Positions 31,189 through 41,110 of a stretch of 64,000 nucleotides of DNA are shown here, piece after piece. The notes beneath the pieces were generated by a model. It saw only the letters and a list, made by a program, of their open reading frames with translations. It was not told where the DNA came from and ran no database searches. This stretch comes from Streptomyces sp. P9-A2 (GTDB lineage Bacteria > Actinomycetota > Actinomycetes > Streptomycetales > Streptomycetaceae). The first letter of the stretch is position 1, and each line of letters begins with the position of its first letter. The stretch lies in the NCBI RefSeq assembly GCF_036634175.1, contig NZ_JAZIFX010000001.1:1736001-1800000 (forward strand), given 5' to 3'. A program made the translations under genes and the position numbers.

Positions 31189-31662
31189 TTACGCCCGTGC
31201 CCGTCCGGGGCCGGCCAGCGCCGCGATCCGCTCCACCGCGAACACGTACCCCTGCACCCCGCATCCCGCGATGACCCCGTCGGCCCGCAGCGAGACGTAG
31301 GAGTGGTGCCGGAAGGACTCCCTCCGGTGGATGTTGGAGATGTGGACCTCCACCACGGGCAGGCCGTCGCAGGTGTTGAGGGCGTCCAGGATGGCGACGG
31401 AGGTGTGCGAGTAGGCACCGGGGTTGATCACGATGCCGCAGTGGTTCAGCCTCGCCTCGTGGATCCGGTCCACCAGCTCGCCCTCGTGGTTGGACTGCCG
31501 CAGGTCCACCGTGCCTCCGTGGGCGCCTGCCGCCCCGGCGCACAGCGCCTCCACGTCGGCGAGCGTCTCGGAGCCGTAGATCTCCGGTTGACGCTGCCCG
31601 AGCAGGTTCAGGTTGGGGCCGTTGAGAATCATGATCGGGGCATCGGCCAGGCTGCGGTGCAC
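31189..31662 (-). CDS. aroQ: 3-dehydroquinate dehydratase, type II
   Basis: 157 residues; GTG at 31662 preceded by GGAGGAACT (frame open to 31740). Catalyses the third step of the shikimate pathway. Motifs: [19 protein letters not shown] with the flexible-loop Arg and Tyr, [47 protein letters not shown]. Cytoplasmic dodecamer in the family. Confidence 0.95.
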   Translation of the reverse strand: MHRSLADAPIMILNGPNLNLLGQRQPEIYGSETLADVEALCAGAAGAHGGTVDLRQSNHEGELVDRIHEARLNHCGIVINPGAYSHTSVAILDALNTCDGLPVVEVHISNIHRRESFRHHSYVSLRADGVIAGCGVQGYVFAVERIAALAGPGRARA

Positions 31663-31740
31663 AGTTCCTCCGGTCCGTTCGGAAAAGGTCGGGGGGTTGC
31701 GGCGGCCGTCACCGGGACGCCGCTCGGACCGGTCTATCAC

Positions 31741-31898
31741 GGTCCCGCGGGCGATTGTCCCGGGCCCCGTGAGCCACCCTGGCCCGGTGAGCCGCCCTGG
31801 CCCGGTGTGCCAACGGAACCGCCTCCGGGTGGGGGTGCGCCGGAGCGTGGGTCTGCGCCGGACACGTCCCCGCCCGGAGGCGGTTTCCGAAGTCGGTA
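31741..31898 (-). terminator. long-stem hairpin after antiporter gene
   Basis: AACCGCCTCCGGG (31817-31829) pairs with CCCGGAGGCGGTT (31873-31885), a 13-base perfect stem, 13 bases past the antiporter stop. The intervening region also has two GAGCCGCCCTGGCCCGGTG-like repeats (about 31768-31806). Confidence 0.65.
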
Positions 31899-33011
31899 CT
31901 ACGGATTGATCGCCAGTTCGAGATAGGCCGCGAGGATCACCAGGTGCACCCCGCCCTGGAGCGGTGTGGCCCGGCCGGGGCGAACGGTCAGGGCGCCGAC
32001 CACCACCGTCAGGGTGAGCAGCACCAGATGGGTGTTGCCGAGGCCCAGGACGAGCGGGCCGGAGAGCCAGAGGGAGGCTATCGCGACCGCGGGGATGGTC
32101 AGGCCGATGCTGGCCATCGCCGAGCCGAGCGCGAGATTCACACTGGTCTGCACCCGGTTGCGATGCGCCGCGCGCACTGCGGCGATGGTCTCGGGAAGCA
32201 GGACCAGCAGCGCGATGATCACACCGACGACGGCGTGGGGCAGCCCGGCCGACTGGACACCGGACTCGATGGCGGGCGAGACGCCTTTGGCCAGGCCGAC
32301 CACCCCGACCAGGGCCAGGCCGAGCAGCCCGAGGCTGATCATGGCGGTGCGGGTGGAGGGCGCGTCCGCGTGGTCGTCCTCCGGGTCCACGACCGGCTTG
32401 GGCTTGCCGGGCTTGACCACGGGCAGGAAGTAGTCACGGTGCCGGACGGTCTGTGTCGCGACGAACAAGCCGTAGAGGATCAGCGAGGTGACCGCGGCGA
32501 AGGTGAGCTGCACCCCGGAGAATTCCGGGCCCGGTTTGCTGGTGGTGAACGTCGGCAGCACCAGGGTGAGGCCCGCCAGCGTGGCCACCGTGGCGAGCGC
32601 CGCGCCGGCGCCTTCCGGATTGAAGGTGGCCGTGCCGTGCCGCAGCGAGCCGACCAGGAGACTCAGGCCGAGGATGCCGTTGCAGGTGATCATCACGGCC
32701 GCGAAGACGGTGTCCCTGGCCAGGGAGGCGGTATCGGGCCCGCCGTCGATCATCAGGGTGACGATCAGCGCGACCTCGATGATCGTGACGGCGACCGCGA
32801 GGACCAGTGAGCCGAAGGGTTCACCGACCCGGTGGGCCACCACCTCCGCGTGGTGCACCGCGGCCAGCACGGCGGCCGCCAGCACCACGACCGCCACGGC
32901 GAGGACCGCGCCGGACAGTTCGCTCCCCCAGGTCAGGGCCAGGAGGACCACCGCGAGCACGGGCACCAGGCTCGTCCACCGCTCGCCGATCGTTCTGAAC
33001 CAACCGATCAT
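31899..33011 (-). CDS. calcium/proton antiporter, ChaA/Cax family
   Basis: 370 residues, about 11 membrane segments. Cation/H+ exchanger. Conserved acidic motifs of the CaCA superfamily are visible: [15 protein letters not shown] near residue 75 with a Glu in the first alpha repeat, and [20 protein letters not shown] in the second, followed by [21 protein letters not shown] hydrophilic loop ([20 protein letters not shown], about 203-222) separates the halves. Start ATG at 33011 overlaps the stop of a 64-residue upstream ORF as ATGA. Probably exports Ca2+ or Na+/K+. Confidence 0.9.
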   Translation of the reverse strand: MIGWFRTIGERWTSLVPVLAVVLLALTWGSELSGAVLAVAVVVLAAAVLAAVHHAEVVAHRVGEPFGSLVLAVAVTIIEVALIVTLMIDGGPDTASLARDTVFAAVMITCNGILGLSLLVGSLRHGTATFNPEGAGAALATVATLAGLTLVLPTFTTSKPGPEFSGVQLTFAAVTSLILYGLFVATQTVRHRDYFLPVVKPGKPKPVVDPEDDHADAPSTRTAMISLGLLGLALVGVVGLAKGVSPAIESGVQSAGLPHAVVGVIIALLVLLPETIAAVRAAHRNRVQTSVNLALGSAMASIGLTIPAVAIASLWLSGPLVLGLGNTHLVLLTLTVVVGALTVRPGRATPLQGGVHLVILAAYLELAINP

Positions 33012-33202
33012 GCGCGGCTCTCAGACGTGAAGGAACCCTGGCCTTCGGTCACTCGACGCTCTGTGGACCCGCTTGTCGTACTGATCATTTTCACATCCCC
33101 GCCATCACCGGATATCAGTTCGTGCGGACGGTCCCGCCACTGTCCGGCGGCTCCGATCCCTTGCGTGTTCCTTGTCGTTCCGAGGTTGCCGTTGTCGCGC
33201 AT
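33008..33202 (-). CDS. 64-residue upstream ORF translationally coupled to the antiporter
   Basis: ATG at 33202 has the strong site GAGGAGATC, better than anything before the antiporter ATG. The stop TGA at 33010-33008 overlaps that ATG (ATGA). The product is hydrophilic, Gly/Ser/Thr/Arg-rich (MRDNGNLGTTRNTQGIGAAG), with no membrane segment or recognised domain. It could be a small regulatory or leader protein through which antiporter translation is coupled. Not in any family I recognise. Confidence 0.6.
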   Translation of the reverse strand: MRDNGNLGTTRNTQGIGAAGQWRDRPHELISGDGGDVKMISTTSGSTERRVTEGQGSFTSESRA

Positions 33203-33405
33203 GATCTCCTCTGCTGACCGGAGGGACGGCCCTTGACGGACGGCGACGAGCATGACCGGCCGCCCTTTTACCGGTTGTGGTGTCGTGGTCTTTACCGGTT
33301 GCGGTGGGGTGGTCCGGCACGAGACGGACAGAGGCCGGGAGCGGTGCGCGACTCCGCGTCGCACACCGCTCCCGGAGATGGCCTGTCCGTTCCCGGACGG
33401 ACGGG
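33203..33405. promoter_or_regulatory. leader/promoter region of the small ORF and antiporter, with direct repeat
   Basis: Contains two close copies of TTTACCGGTTG(T/C)GGTG at about 33267-33282 and 33291-33306, possibly operator sites, and the ribosome binding site for the small ORF. No gene is supported here. Confidence 0.4.
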
Positions 33406-34410
33406 TCAGACGTCGATGCTGTCCTTGGCGGTGCCCTCGTCCCGGCCCGTCTCGGCCCGGTCCTTCAGTGCCTGCTTCCTGGAGGCCCTGAGGCTGGTGA
33501 TCGTCGTGACGATCAGGACGCCGCAGATCACGCCCAGCGACACCGGGATGCTGATCTCCGGAACATGGACCCCGGACTCGTGCAGCGCGTGCAGCACCAG
33601 CTTCACACCGATGAAGCCGAGGATGATCGACAGTCCGTAGGACAGGTGGACCAGCTTCCGCAGCAGACCGCCGATGAGGAAGTACAGCTGGCGCAGACCC
33701 ATGAGGGCGAACGCGTTCGCGGTGAACACGATGTACGGGTCCTGGGTCAGACCGAAGATCGCGGGGATCGAGTCGAGCGCGAAGAGCACGTCCGTGGTGC
33801 CGATGGCGAGCATCACGACCAGCATCGGGGTCATGACCCGCTTGCCGTTCTGCTCGATCCACAGCTTGGTGCCGTGGTACCGGTCGGCCACGCCGAACCT
33901 GCGCTCGGCGGCCTTGAGGAGCTTGTTCTCCTCGAACTCCTCGTCCTCCTCGTCGGCACGGGCCTCCTGGATGAGCTTCCAGGCCGTGTAGATCAGGAAG
34001 GCACCGAAGATGTAGAAGACCCACGAGAAGCTGGCGATGATCGCGGCGCCCGCGACGATGAAGACCGTCCGCAGCACCAGGGCGATGAGCACACCGACGA
34101 GGAGCACCCGCTGCTGGTACTGCGACGGCACCGCGAACTTCGCCATGATCAGGACGAAGACGAACAGGTTGTCCACGCTCAGTGACTTCTCGGTGATGTA
34201 ACCGGCGAAGAACTCTCCCGCGGGTTGCCCCCCGCCGAAGACCAGCAGGCCGAGCCCGAAAATCACGGCGAGGGCGATCCAGACGATGGTCCAGATCCCG
34301 GCTTCCTTGATGGAAACATCGTGCGGCTTGCGGCCGATGAAGAAGTCGATCGAGATGAGGGCGAGAAGCCCCAGGACAGTAAGGACCCAAAGGGTCGAGG
34401 AAACATCCAC
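33406..34410 (-). CDS. TerC family integral membrane protein
   Basis: 334 residues, GTG at 34410 (GTGGATGTTTCC) with GGAGGC upstream. TerC/Alx-type metal transporter-like protein. About nine membrane helices; acidic motifs IDFFIGRKPHDVSI, SLSVDNLFVFVLIMAKF and TTDVLFALDSIPAIFGLTQD are diagnostic and bind metal. The C-terminal tail is charged. In several bacteria such proteins export or handle manganese and assist secreted metalloenzymes; here linkage with TerD genes points to a Ter stress system. The ribosome binding site is within a hairpin (see leader feature). Confidence 0.9.
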   Translation of the reverse strand: MDVSSTLWVLTVLGLLALISIDFFIGRKPHDVSIKEAGIWTIVWIALAVIFGLGLLVFGGGQPAGEFFAGYITEKSLSVDNLFVFVLIMAKFAVPSQYQQRVLLVGVLIALVLRTVFIVAGAAIIASFSWVFYIFGAFLIYTAWKLIQEARADEEDEEFEENKLLKAAERRFGVADRYHGTKLWIEQNGKRVMTPMLVVMLAIGTTDVLFALDSIPAIFGLTQDPYIVFTANAFALMGLRQLYFLIGGLLRKLVHLSYGLSIILGFIGVKLVLHALHESGVHVPEISIPVSLGVICGVLIVTTITSLRASRKQALKDRAETGRDEGTAKDSIDV

Positions 34411-34600
34411 TGCGCCTCCGGCAGATACGTCTCACGGAAAATGTCAGCGTCGTCGCTGCCGGAGGTCTCTTCCACCCAGGTCTTCAGCACTTGTGAGCGC
34501 CGGAACAGACCTATGGGCCGACGCCCCGGGATCAGGCCTGATCCGTATTGACGAGGTCGCCGCACAGACGGGGAGTACTCCCCTCCGTGTGCAAAACCTT
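34411..34600 (-). promoter_or_regulatory. terC leader: RBS-sequestering hairpin and 14-base palindrome
   Basis: Read on the minus strand, CCTCCGGCAG (34465-34456) pairs perfectly with CTGCCGGAGG (34424-34415), whose GGAGG is the terC ribosome binding site. Upstream is the perfect palindrome GGGGAGTACTCCCC (34570-34583). A leader of over 170 bases with a masked site suggests control by an RNA fold, metal or leader translation. TerC-type genes elsewhere carry yybP-ykoY manganese riboswitches, but I do not recognise that fold here. Confidence 0.55.
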
Positions 34601-34748
34601 ACCCCCATCACCAAGGATTGGTAAAGAGCGAGGTAAAAGAAATCCCAAAGCACCAGGTGGAAGCTGGTCTCATGCGGGCATGGTCCAGGAGATGGGACGC
34701 CACCGCCGCGTTTACGGACGCATACTCACGGGCTCCCGGCCGGGGAGG
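34601..34748. other. intergenic stretch between the terC leader and the TerD/FtsK-like gene
   Basis: This gap probably holds the promoter of the leftward terC transcript and the 3' flank of the TerD/FtsK-like gene. TTACC and GGTAA (about 34600-34624) form a weak inverted repeat. No gene is supported. Confidence 0.4.
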
Positions 34749-36746
34749 TCATGTCCGGCGGGCCTCGGCGACCCGGGTGAGCACCTGCCGGAGGACCTGG
34801 CTCCCCGGGGGCACGAGCGGGGGCTCGTACGTCCAGGCGTGGCCGACCCACGGGTCGGCCAGATGACTGTCGGCCACCGGCGTCAGCCGCAGCAGGGAGC
34901 GCCACAGGGGGTCGAGCAGCGGACCGTACCCGGCGGACTCCTCGCGGTCGGCGACCATCATCAGGTGGACGCCGACGGACGGGCCCTCGTCGGCGAGGTA
35001 GCGCAACTGGTTCACGGCACGGTCGTCGAAACCGTGCGGGAAGTCGTTGACGATCAGTAGCTGCTGGGAGGTGTCGAAGCCGGACGGCAGCGCGTCGGCG
35101 ACTCCGCCGCGCAGCGCCATCTGCACCAGGTCGACCCGCTGCGTGAGCCGGCCCAGGACGTCCGCGACGCCCGCCGCGCCCCGGGCGGGCGGGGCCGCCA
35201 GTACACCGCTCCGCGTCAGCGGTATCAACGACTGCGCGCCAGATCCGGCCGGGTCGACGACGTGCACGGTGAACTCGCCCGCCGGGTAGACGGCGAGCAG
35301 GCGTGCCGCATGGGTCACCGCCGTCTCCATGGCGAGACGCCGCATGTCGTGGGTATCGGTGAACGACTCGTCCAGGGTGTCGGTGCGGCCGCTGTCGATC
35401 CACAGGCCGCGCTCCAGCGGCAGCCTGAGCAGCATGGGGATGCGGATCCGGTCGGCCTCGGGCAGCCGGAGGTCACCCAGGCGCAGCGCCATGGGAATCT
35501 CCATCGGCACCCGGTAGGCGTGCCAGACGGGGTTGTCCCAGCGGGCGTACGCCGGGGGCAGGGCGGGTTCGACGACCTCGGCCTCGGCGACGAGCTGGGC
35601 GAGGTCACGGTCGAGGGCCTCCCTCGCCCGGTCGACGAGCTGGGCCTGCCGGGCCCTGGCCGCCTCGCGCGCGGCGTCGGCCTGGCCGCCGACCCGGCTG
35701 CGCGGGTCGGACAGGGCCTGCTCCAGCTCCTTGTCCATGCGGGACTCGGCGAAGTCGACGGCGCTGCGGTAGGCGGCGGTGGTGCGGGCCAGGTCCTCGA
35801 ACATGCCCCAGACCTGGTTGTAGAGCCGCTCCTCCATGGACCAGCCGGTCGCGTCGCCCGCGACGGGCTGTGCGGGCTGTCCCGGCGGGGCCGGGGGCGC
35901 GGCCGGCGGAGGCGGTGGCGGGGCGGCGTTCTGCCTGCGGGGGTGGCTGTAGTCGATCGGACCGCCGGCCGCCGCCGCGGACGGATCCTCGGCTCCGCCG
36001 GGATACGCCGGCTGCGGTCCGCCCTGGCCCGGCGATCCGGCCGGCCGGCCGCCGTACGCGGGCGGCACGGGGCCGGGGGCACCCTGGGGCGCGGTGTCGG
36101 CGCTCTGGTCAAGATGGCGGGCCGGGGTGGCCGCCTGGTGTGAGCGGTCGCTTTCGGAGGGGCGGGGCGGTGGCGCCTGCACGGAGCGGGCGAGGCCCCT
36201 GGTGACCGCTTCCTCGATGTGGCCCGCGAGCTGCTGCGCCTGGGGCAGTGCCTGGTCGGTGAAGAGTTCGGCCAGGCCGCCGGCGTACCCCTGGCCGACC
36301 GCGCGCACCTTCCAGGCTCCCTGGCGCCGGTAGAGCTCCAGGGCGATGACGGCCGTTTCGGCTTCCAGGCCGGTGAGGGTGTAGCTGGCCACTTCGGTGC
36401 CGTCCAGCCCGGTGACCGCGACGAAGGGCGCGGCGACGGCGCCGAAGCGGGTGGGGCCCTGGCCGGCGACGGCGGGCAGGGCGAGCAGCACGCCGACGCG
36501 GTGGACCTCGTCCGCCAGGGCGTCCAGGTCCACCGCGAGCCGGTGGTCGGCCGCGGCCTGTCGCGACACCTCCAGGCCGGGCCGGGTGGGCGCGCCCGGG
36601 TGGGCCACCCACTCCGCCCCGTGGATCCTGCCGTCCTCGTCGCCGAGCGCGGCCACGGTCACGACCGGCGTGCCGGCCGAGATCCGGATCTCGAGACGGG
36701 ACTGGGAGAGGGGGTGGTTCTGTCCCCGCACCAGCTCGGCCGTCAT
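34749..36746 (-). CDS. TerD-domain protein with FtsK-like C-terminal region
   Basis: 665 residues from the ATG at 36746 (frame open to 36863). Residues 1-170 form a TerD-type domain (LEVSRQAAADHRLAVDLDAL, YTLTGLEAETAVIALELYRR, GAWKVRAVGQGYAGGLAELF). A proline-rich linker (about 185-300) follows, then a charged helical region (about 305-390) and a C-terminal part with FtsK/ATPase-like character (LLIVNDFPHGFDDRAVNQLR as a Walker B-like strand; the expected P-loop at GLWIDSGR is not intact). Streptomyces has such TerD-ATPase proteins near tellurite/stress genes; role unclear. Next to terD and upstream of terC. Confidence 0.75.
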   Translation of the reverse strand: MTAELVRGQNHPLSQSRLEIRISAGTPVVTVAALGDEDGRIHGAEWVAHPGAPTRPGLEVSRQAAADHRLAVDLDALADEVHRVGVLLALPAVAGQGPTRFGAVAAPFVAVTGLDGTEVASYTLTGLEAETAVIALELYRRQGAWKVRAVGQGYAGGLAELFTDQALPQAQQLAGHIEEAVTRGLARSVQAPPPRPSESDRSHQAATPARHLDQSADTAPQGAPGPVPPAYGGRPAGSPGQGGPQPAYPGGAEDPSAAAAGGPIDYSHPRRQNAAPPPPPPAAPPAPPGQPAQPVAGDATGWSMEERLYNQVWGMFEDLARTTAAYRSAVDFAESRMDKELEQALSDPRSRVGGQADAAREAARARQAQLVDRAREALDRDLAQLVAEAEVVEPALPPAYARWDNPVWHAYRVPMEIPMALRLGDLRLPEADRIRIPMLLRLPLERGLWIDSGRTDTLDESFTDTHDMRRLAMETAVTHAARLLAVYPAGEFTVHVVDPAGSGAQSLIPLTRSGVLAAPPARGAAGVADVLGRLTQRVDLVQMALRGGVADALPSGFDTSQQLLIVNDFPHGFDDRAVNQLRYLADEGPSVGVHLMMVADREESAGYGPLLDPLWRSLLRLTPVADSHLADPWVGHAWTYEPPLVPPGSQVLRQVLTRVAEARRT

Positions 36747-36940
36747 CGCCCTCGCCCCCTGTGTCGCGCGCTTCGCGTGTCGCTCGTGTTCTGCCGTGTG
36801 TGACGTGCCGCCGGTGACCTGCCGCTCACCCCGTTCACAGGTGACGGTCCGGGCGCCGCTCACCGGCCCCGACGGGGCCGGCCGGCGCTACGGGTACTGC
36901 GGGTACTGCGGGTGGCTCGACCGGATGCCGCTGCGGATAC
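36747..36940. other. intergenic stretch between TerD/FtsK-like gene and terD
   Basis: The 194-base gap contains a short repeat (GGGTACTGC, about 36891-36911) and no supported gene. Confidence 0.4.
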
Positions 36941-37519
36941 TCAGAGCACCGGCAGAATCGCCGGCATGAGGTCCTGGAAGGTGCGGCCGTTGGCCGGGTT
37001 GCCGAGGGCCGTCATCGTCCAGCCCGTGCCCGAGCGGTGGACCTTCGCCATGATCTGGGCCGTGTAGGCGCCGCCGCCGGCCAGCGTGTAGCGGGCGAGT
37101 TCCTCCCCGTTGGTCTCGTCGACGAGACGGCAGAACGCGTTCTGCACCTCCTGGAAGGTCTGGCCCGTGAAGGAGTTCACGGTGAAGACGATCTGGTCGA
37201 TGTGGACCGGGACACGGGACAGGTCGACGAGGACGGCCTCGTCGTCGCCGCCCTGGCCGACGCCGCCGACGAGGTTGTCGCCGGTGTGGCGCACGGAGCC
37301 GTCGTCACTCACCAGATGGCGGAAGAAGACGACGTCGACCGGCTGCTTGTCCGCGAACAGGACGGCGGAGGCGTCCAGGTCGATCTCCCGGGTACGCGAG
37401 CCGAACAGGCCGCGGCGGGGGGCCGCCTGCCAGCCGAGACCCATACGGACCGCGGTCAGGCTGCCGCCGTCGTTCTTCTGCAGACTGATGGCCTGACCCT
37501 TGGTCATGTTGACGGTCAC
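36941..37519 (-). CDS. terD: TerD family tellurium resistance / Ca2+-binding protein
   Basis: 192 residues, GTG at 37519 with GAGGGGA upstream. TerD is a cytoplasmic calcium-binding beta-sandwich protein connected with stress and tellurite resistance. Core motifs: MTKGQAISLQKNDGGSL, GLGWQAAPRRGLFGS, EIDLDASAVLFADKQPVD, and the calcium-binding DNLVGGVGQGGDDEAVLVDL (Asp/Glu-rich), then GTGWTMTALGNPANG. Streptomyces has many TerD copies, so the symbol is a family label. Confidence 0.9.
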   Translation of the reverse strand: MTVNMTKGQAISLQKNDGGSLTAVRMGLGWQAAPRRGLFGSRTREIDLDASAVLFADKQPVDVVFFRHLVSDDGSVRHTGDNLVGGVGQGGDDEAVLVDLSRVPVHIDQIVFTVNSFTGQTFQEVQNAFCRLVDETNGEELARYTLAGGGAYTAQIMAKVHRSGTGWTMTALGNPANGRTFQDLMPAILPVL

Positions 37520-37679
37520 GCGCTGATTCCCCTCTCGGACTTTCCCCTGTTGCCGCGAAACCGCGGATGCCCAGAACCCTACGCAGGAGCACCGACGGTG
37601 CCGCACCCCGGTTCGCACTTTGTGTCGGTCTTGCAACACAGCCCGTGCCGGACGGGCGCCGGGCCGGAGCACGACGCCG

Positions 37680-39818
37680 TCAGGACAGACCCACCTCCCG
37701 CATCTGCCGCAACTCCTTCTTCATCTCGGAGACCTCGTCGCGCAGCCGGGCCGCGATCTCGAACTGGAGGTCCGCGGCGGCGCCCCGCATCCGCGCGGTG
37801 AGCTCCTCGATCTGCTCGGCGAGCTCCGCCGCGGGCCGGTCGGTGGGTACCGGCTCGGCACCCTTGGCCCTGCCCTTCGCGCCCTTGGCCGCCTTGGTAC
37901 CGAGTGCGGGCACGGGGGCCCTGGTCCCGCCGCCGTCCTTCTTGGCCTGGCGGTAGCCGGAGCCCAGCAACTGCTCGGTGTCGATGTCCTCGCGGGCGAT
38001 CTGGGAGACGATGTCGTTGATCTTCTTGCGGAGCGGCTGGGGGTCGATGCCCTTCGCCCGGTTGTAGGCGACCTGCTTCTCCCGGCGGCGGTTGGTCTCG
38101 TCGATGGCCTTCTCCATCGACGGGGTGATCCTGTCCGCGTACATGTGGACCTGGCCGGAGACGTTGCGCGCGGCACGGCCGATGGTCTGGATCAGGGAGG
38201 TGCCGGAGCGCAGGAAGCCTTCCTTGTCGGCGTCGAGGATCGCGACCAGGGACACCTCGGGCAGGTCGAGTCCCTCACGCAGCAGGTTGATGCCGACGAG
38301 GACGTCGTACTCGCCGCTGCGCAGCTCCCGGAGCAGCTCGACGCGGCGCAGGGTGTCGACGTCACTGTGGAGGTAGCGCACCTGGATGCCGAGTTCGAGG
38401 AAGTAGTCGGTGAGGTCCTCGGCCATCTTCTTGGTGAGCGTGGTCACCAGGACGCGCTCGTCCTTCTCCACGCGCGAGCGGATCTCGTGCACCAGGTCGT
38501 CGATCTGGCCCTCGGTGGGCTTGACGACGACCTCGGGGTCGACCAGGCCGGTGGGGCGGATGATCTGCTCGACGACGCCGTCCGAGCGGGAGAGCTCGTA
38601 CTGGCCGGGGGTGGCCGACAGGTAGACGGCCTGTCCGATGCGCTCCTGGAACTCCTCCCACTTCAGCGGGCGGTTGTCCAGGGCGGAGGGGAGCCGGAAG
38701 CCGTGGTCGACGAGGGTGCGCTTGCGGGAGGCGTCGCCCTCGTACATGGCGCCGATCTGCGGCACGGTGACGTGCGACTCGTCGATGACGAGGAGGAAGT
38801 CGTCCGGGAAGTAGTCCATCAGGGTGTTCGGCGGGGAGCCGGGCAGGCGGCCGTCGAAGTGCATCGAGTAGTTCTCCACGCCGGAGCAGCTGCCGATCTG
38901 GCGGAGCATCTCGAGGTCGTAGGTGGTGCGCATCCGCAAGCGCTGGGCCTCCAGGAGCTTGCCCTGCTTCTCCATCTCGGCGAGGCGCCCGGTGAGTTCC
39001 TTCTCGATGTCGTTCACGGCCCGCTCCATGCGTTCGGGGCCGGCGACGTAGTGGGAGGCCGGGAAGACGTACAGCTGCCGGTCGTCGCTGATGATCTCGC
39101 CGGTGACCGGGTGGAGCGTGGAGAGCGCCTCGATCTCGTCGCCGAACATCTCGATGCGGACGGCGAGCTCCTCGTAGACCGGGAAGATCTCGATGGTGTC
39201 GCCGCGGACGCGGAAGGTGCCCCGGGTGAAGGCCAGGTCGTTGCGCGTGTACTGGATGTCCACGAAGCGACGCAGCAGTTCGTCCCGGTCGAACTCCTCG
39301 CCGACGCGGAGCGGCACCATGCGGTCCACGTACTCCTGCGGGGTGCCGAGGCCGTAGATGCAGGAGACGGAGGCGACCACGATGACGTCGCGGCGGGTGA
39401 GCAGGGAGTTGGTCGCGGAGTGGCGCAGCCGCTCGACCTCCTCGTTGACCGAGGAGTCCTTCTCGATGTAGGTGTCCGACTGCGGGACGTACGCCTCGGG
39501 CTGGTAGTAGTCGTAGTACGAGACGAAGTACTCGACCGCGTTGTTCGGAAGCAGTTCACGGAACTCGTTGGCCAGCTGGGCGGCCAGAGTCTTGTTCGGC
39601 GCCATGACCAGGGTGGGCCGCTGGAGCTTCTCGATCATCCACGCGGTGGTGGCGGACTTGCCGGTGCCGGTCGCGCCCAGGAGGACGACGTTCTTCTCGC
39701 CGGCTTCGATGCGCCGGGCGAGGTCGGCGATGGCCGTCGGCTGGTCGCCGCTGGGCTGGTAGGAGCTGACGACCTCGAAGGGCGCCACCGTGCGTTCGAT
39801 CTGGGAAACGGGCCGCAT
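37680..39818 (-). CDS. uvrB: excinuclease ABC subunit UvrB
   Basis: 712 residues; ATG at 39818 chosen for the conserved start [17 protein letters not shown] (frame open to 39848). UvrB is the helicase-like factor that verifies DNA damage and loads UvrC. Walker [15 protein letters not shown] (about 45-53), the beta-hairpin [24 protein letters not shown]-like [17 protein letters not shown], motif [16 protein letters not shown], and the C-terminal UVR motif ([20 protein letters not shown]). A serine/alanine-rich, Lys-rich linker precedes the UVR motif. Repair partner uvrA lies about 8 kb to the left. Confidence 0.98.
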   Translation of the reverse strand: MRPVSQIERTVAPFEVVSSYQPSGDQPTAIADLARRIEAGEKNVVLLGATGTGKSATTAWMIEKLQRPTLVMAPNKTLAAQLANEFRELLPNNAVEYFVSYYDYYQPEAYVPQSDTYIEKDSSVNEEVERLRHSATNSLLTRRDVIVVASVSCIYGLGTPQEYVDRMVPLRVGEEFDRDELLRRFVDIQYTRNDLAFTRGTFRVRGDTIEIFPVYEELAVRIEMFGDEIEALSTLHPVTGEIISDDRQLYVFPASHYVAGPERMERAVNDIEKELTGRLAEMEKQGKLLEAQRLRMRTTYDLEMLRQIGSCSGVENYSMHFDGRLPGSPPNTLMDYFPDDFLLVIDESHVTVPQIGAMYEGDASRKRTLVDHGFRLPSALDNRPLKWEEFQERIGQAVYLSATPGQYELSRSDGVVEQIIRPTGLVDPEVVVKPTEGQIDDLVHEIRSRVEKDERVLVTTLTKKMAEDLTDYFLELGIQVRYLHSDVDTLRRVELLRELRSGEYDVLVGINLLREGLDLPEVSLVAILDADKEGFLRSGTSLIQTIGRAARNVSGQVHMYADRITPSMEKAIDETNRRREKQVAYNRAKGIDPQPLRKKINDIVSQIAREDIDTEQLLGSGYRQAKKDGGGTRAPVPALGTKAAKGAKGRAKGAEPVPTDRPAAELAEQIEELTARMRGAAADLQFEIAARLRDEVSEMKKELRQMREVGLS

Positions 39819-39858
39819 GCCACCCACCGTACGACCCCCCACTGACAACGGGTCCCGG

Positions 39859-40737
39859 TCAGCGTTTCTGCGGGGTGCGGGTGCGAGTGCGGTGCTCGAC
39901 GGGACCGCGGACGCGCAGCCGCAGGCGTGTCGGGCGCGCCGGGGAGGAGTGGTGGCGGGGGTGGGCGGGAATACCGGGTTTGTGCTCGCCGGGCGCCGGT
40001 CCGGGCCGGCCCGTGATCATCATCGGGTCGAAGATCACCATGATGCCGGCCAGGACCAGGAGGGCGAGCGGGCCGAGCATCATGGGGGCGAGCAGCGTGG
40101 CCGCGGATTCCCCCGTGGAGGGGGCGGCCGTCCCGTGGACGTGGACCTCCAGGGCGGCCATGCCGGTGTAGTGCATGCCGGTGACCGCGAGGCCCATGAC
40201 GACGCTCGCACCCACGCTCCACAGGAAACCCCTGGCCTGCGCGGCCGCCCACAGGGCGGCGGTCGCGGCGGCCATCGCGATGGCGACGGACGCGGCGACG
40301 GTGAGGGTGTTGTACTCCAGCTGTCCGTCGAGGCTCATGCCGGCCATGCCCAGGTAGTGCATGGAGGCGATACCGAGGCCGGTGATGGTGCCGCCGGTGA
40401 ACAGGGCCGTTCCGGTGGCACCCCGGTAGCCGACGATGAAGATCCCGATCCCCACCATGACGACGGCGACGGCCAGACTGGCGAACGTCATCAGGCGGTC
40501 GTAGTGGATCGGCGTGCTCTCGATCGTGAAGCCCATCATCGCTATGAAGTGCATCGTCCATATGCCGGATCCGATGGCCGCCGAGCCCAGGGCGAGCCAG
40601 CCGGGGCGCCACGACCCGGCCACGACAAGCGGCCGGGTGGCACATCTCAGCCCCAGGGCGCCGCCGAGGCAGGCCATGAGGAAGGCCACCACCGGTGTGA
40701 CCAGACCGTAACTGAATCCGTCGACCGTGCTCTGCAT
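39859..40737 (-). CDS. MHYT-domain integral membrane sensor
   Basis: 292 residues from the ATG at 40737 with GGAAGGGC upstream. Seven membrane segments with the three MHYT-type motifs MHFIAM, MHYLGM and MHYTGM that may hold a metal (copper suggested) for gas or redox sensing. The C-terminus is a soluble Pro/His/Arg tail without a recognised output domain, so it is a stand-alone sensor here. An upstream GTG at 40755 is an alternative start. The partner is unknown. Confidence 0.88.
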   Translation of the reverse strand: MQSTVDGFSYGLVTPVVAFLMACLGGALGLRCATRPLVVAGSWRPGWLALGSAAIGSGIWTMHFIAMMGFTIESTPIHYDRLMTFASLAVAVVMVGIGIFIVGYRGATGTALFTGGTITGLGIASMHYLGMAGMSLDGQLEYNTLTVAASVAIAMAAATAALWAAAQARGFLWSVGASVVMGLAVTGMHYTGMAALEVHVHGTAAPSTGESAATLLAPMMLGPLALLVLAGIMVIFDPMMITGRPGPAPGEHKPGIPAHPRHHSSPARPTRLRLRVRGPVEHRTRTRTPQKR

Positions 40738-41110
40738 GCGCGGCTGCCCTTCCACCCTTTGCGTCCCGGAATTTCGGTTGTGAACCCCCTCCCAGAACCG
40801 CGTCGGCGGTCAGGGTTGACGCAGAGAGTATGACCTCACCGGAACGGCCGAACGACTCTCCGGCAAAGAAACACGCCCTTGCCCCACTTGTGCGGCACCA
40901 GTGTGCGCAGTTGTAACGAACCTGTTCGGTTTGTGGTCATAGTGTGCGCACTCCTCGTCGACTCTCTGCTGTCACAGTTGAACTGTTCGCGATATTCCGA
41001 CCGGGCGATGATCCGACCATCCGGCACCGACCGACCAGTGAAGATCCCGCCGTCCGGCCAGGATCAGCCTTCCTGCCGATGGCCCGGCCCGCTCGACGCG
41101 AGGAGTACGT
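40738..41110. other. intergenic region between divergent MHYT and GDPD genes
   Basis: 373 bases without a supported gene, relatively AT-rich in 40840-41000 where both promoters are expected. AGTGTGCGCA occurs at about 40901 and 40940, a direct repeat that may be a regulatory site. Confidence 0.4.

Noticed and set aside
33203..34435. Long N-terminal extension of the 64-residue ORF
   Set aside because: The extension would be antisense-like in another frame of the terC gene; the ATG at 33202 with a strong ribosome binding site is enough.
37620..39845. 741-residue plus-strand frame opposite uvrB
   Set aside because: Same antisense effect; uvrB on the minus strand has all family motifs.
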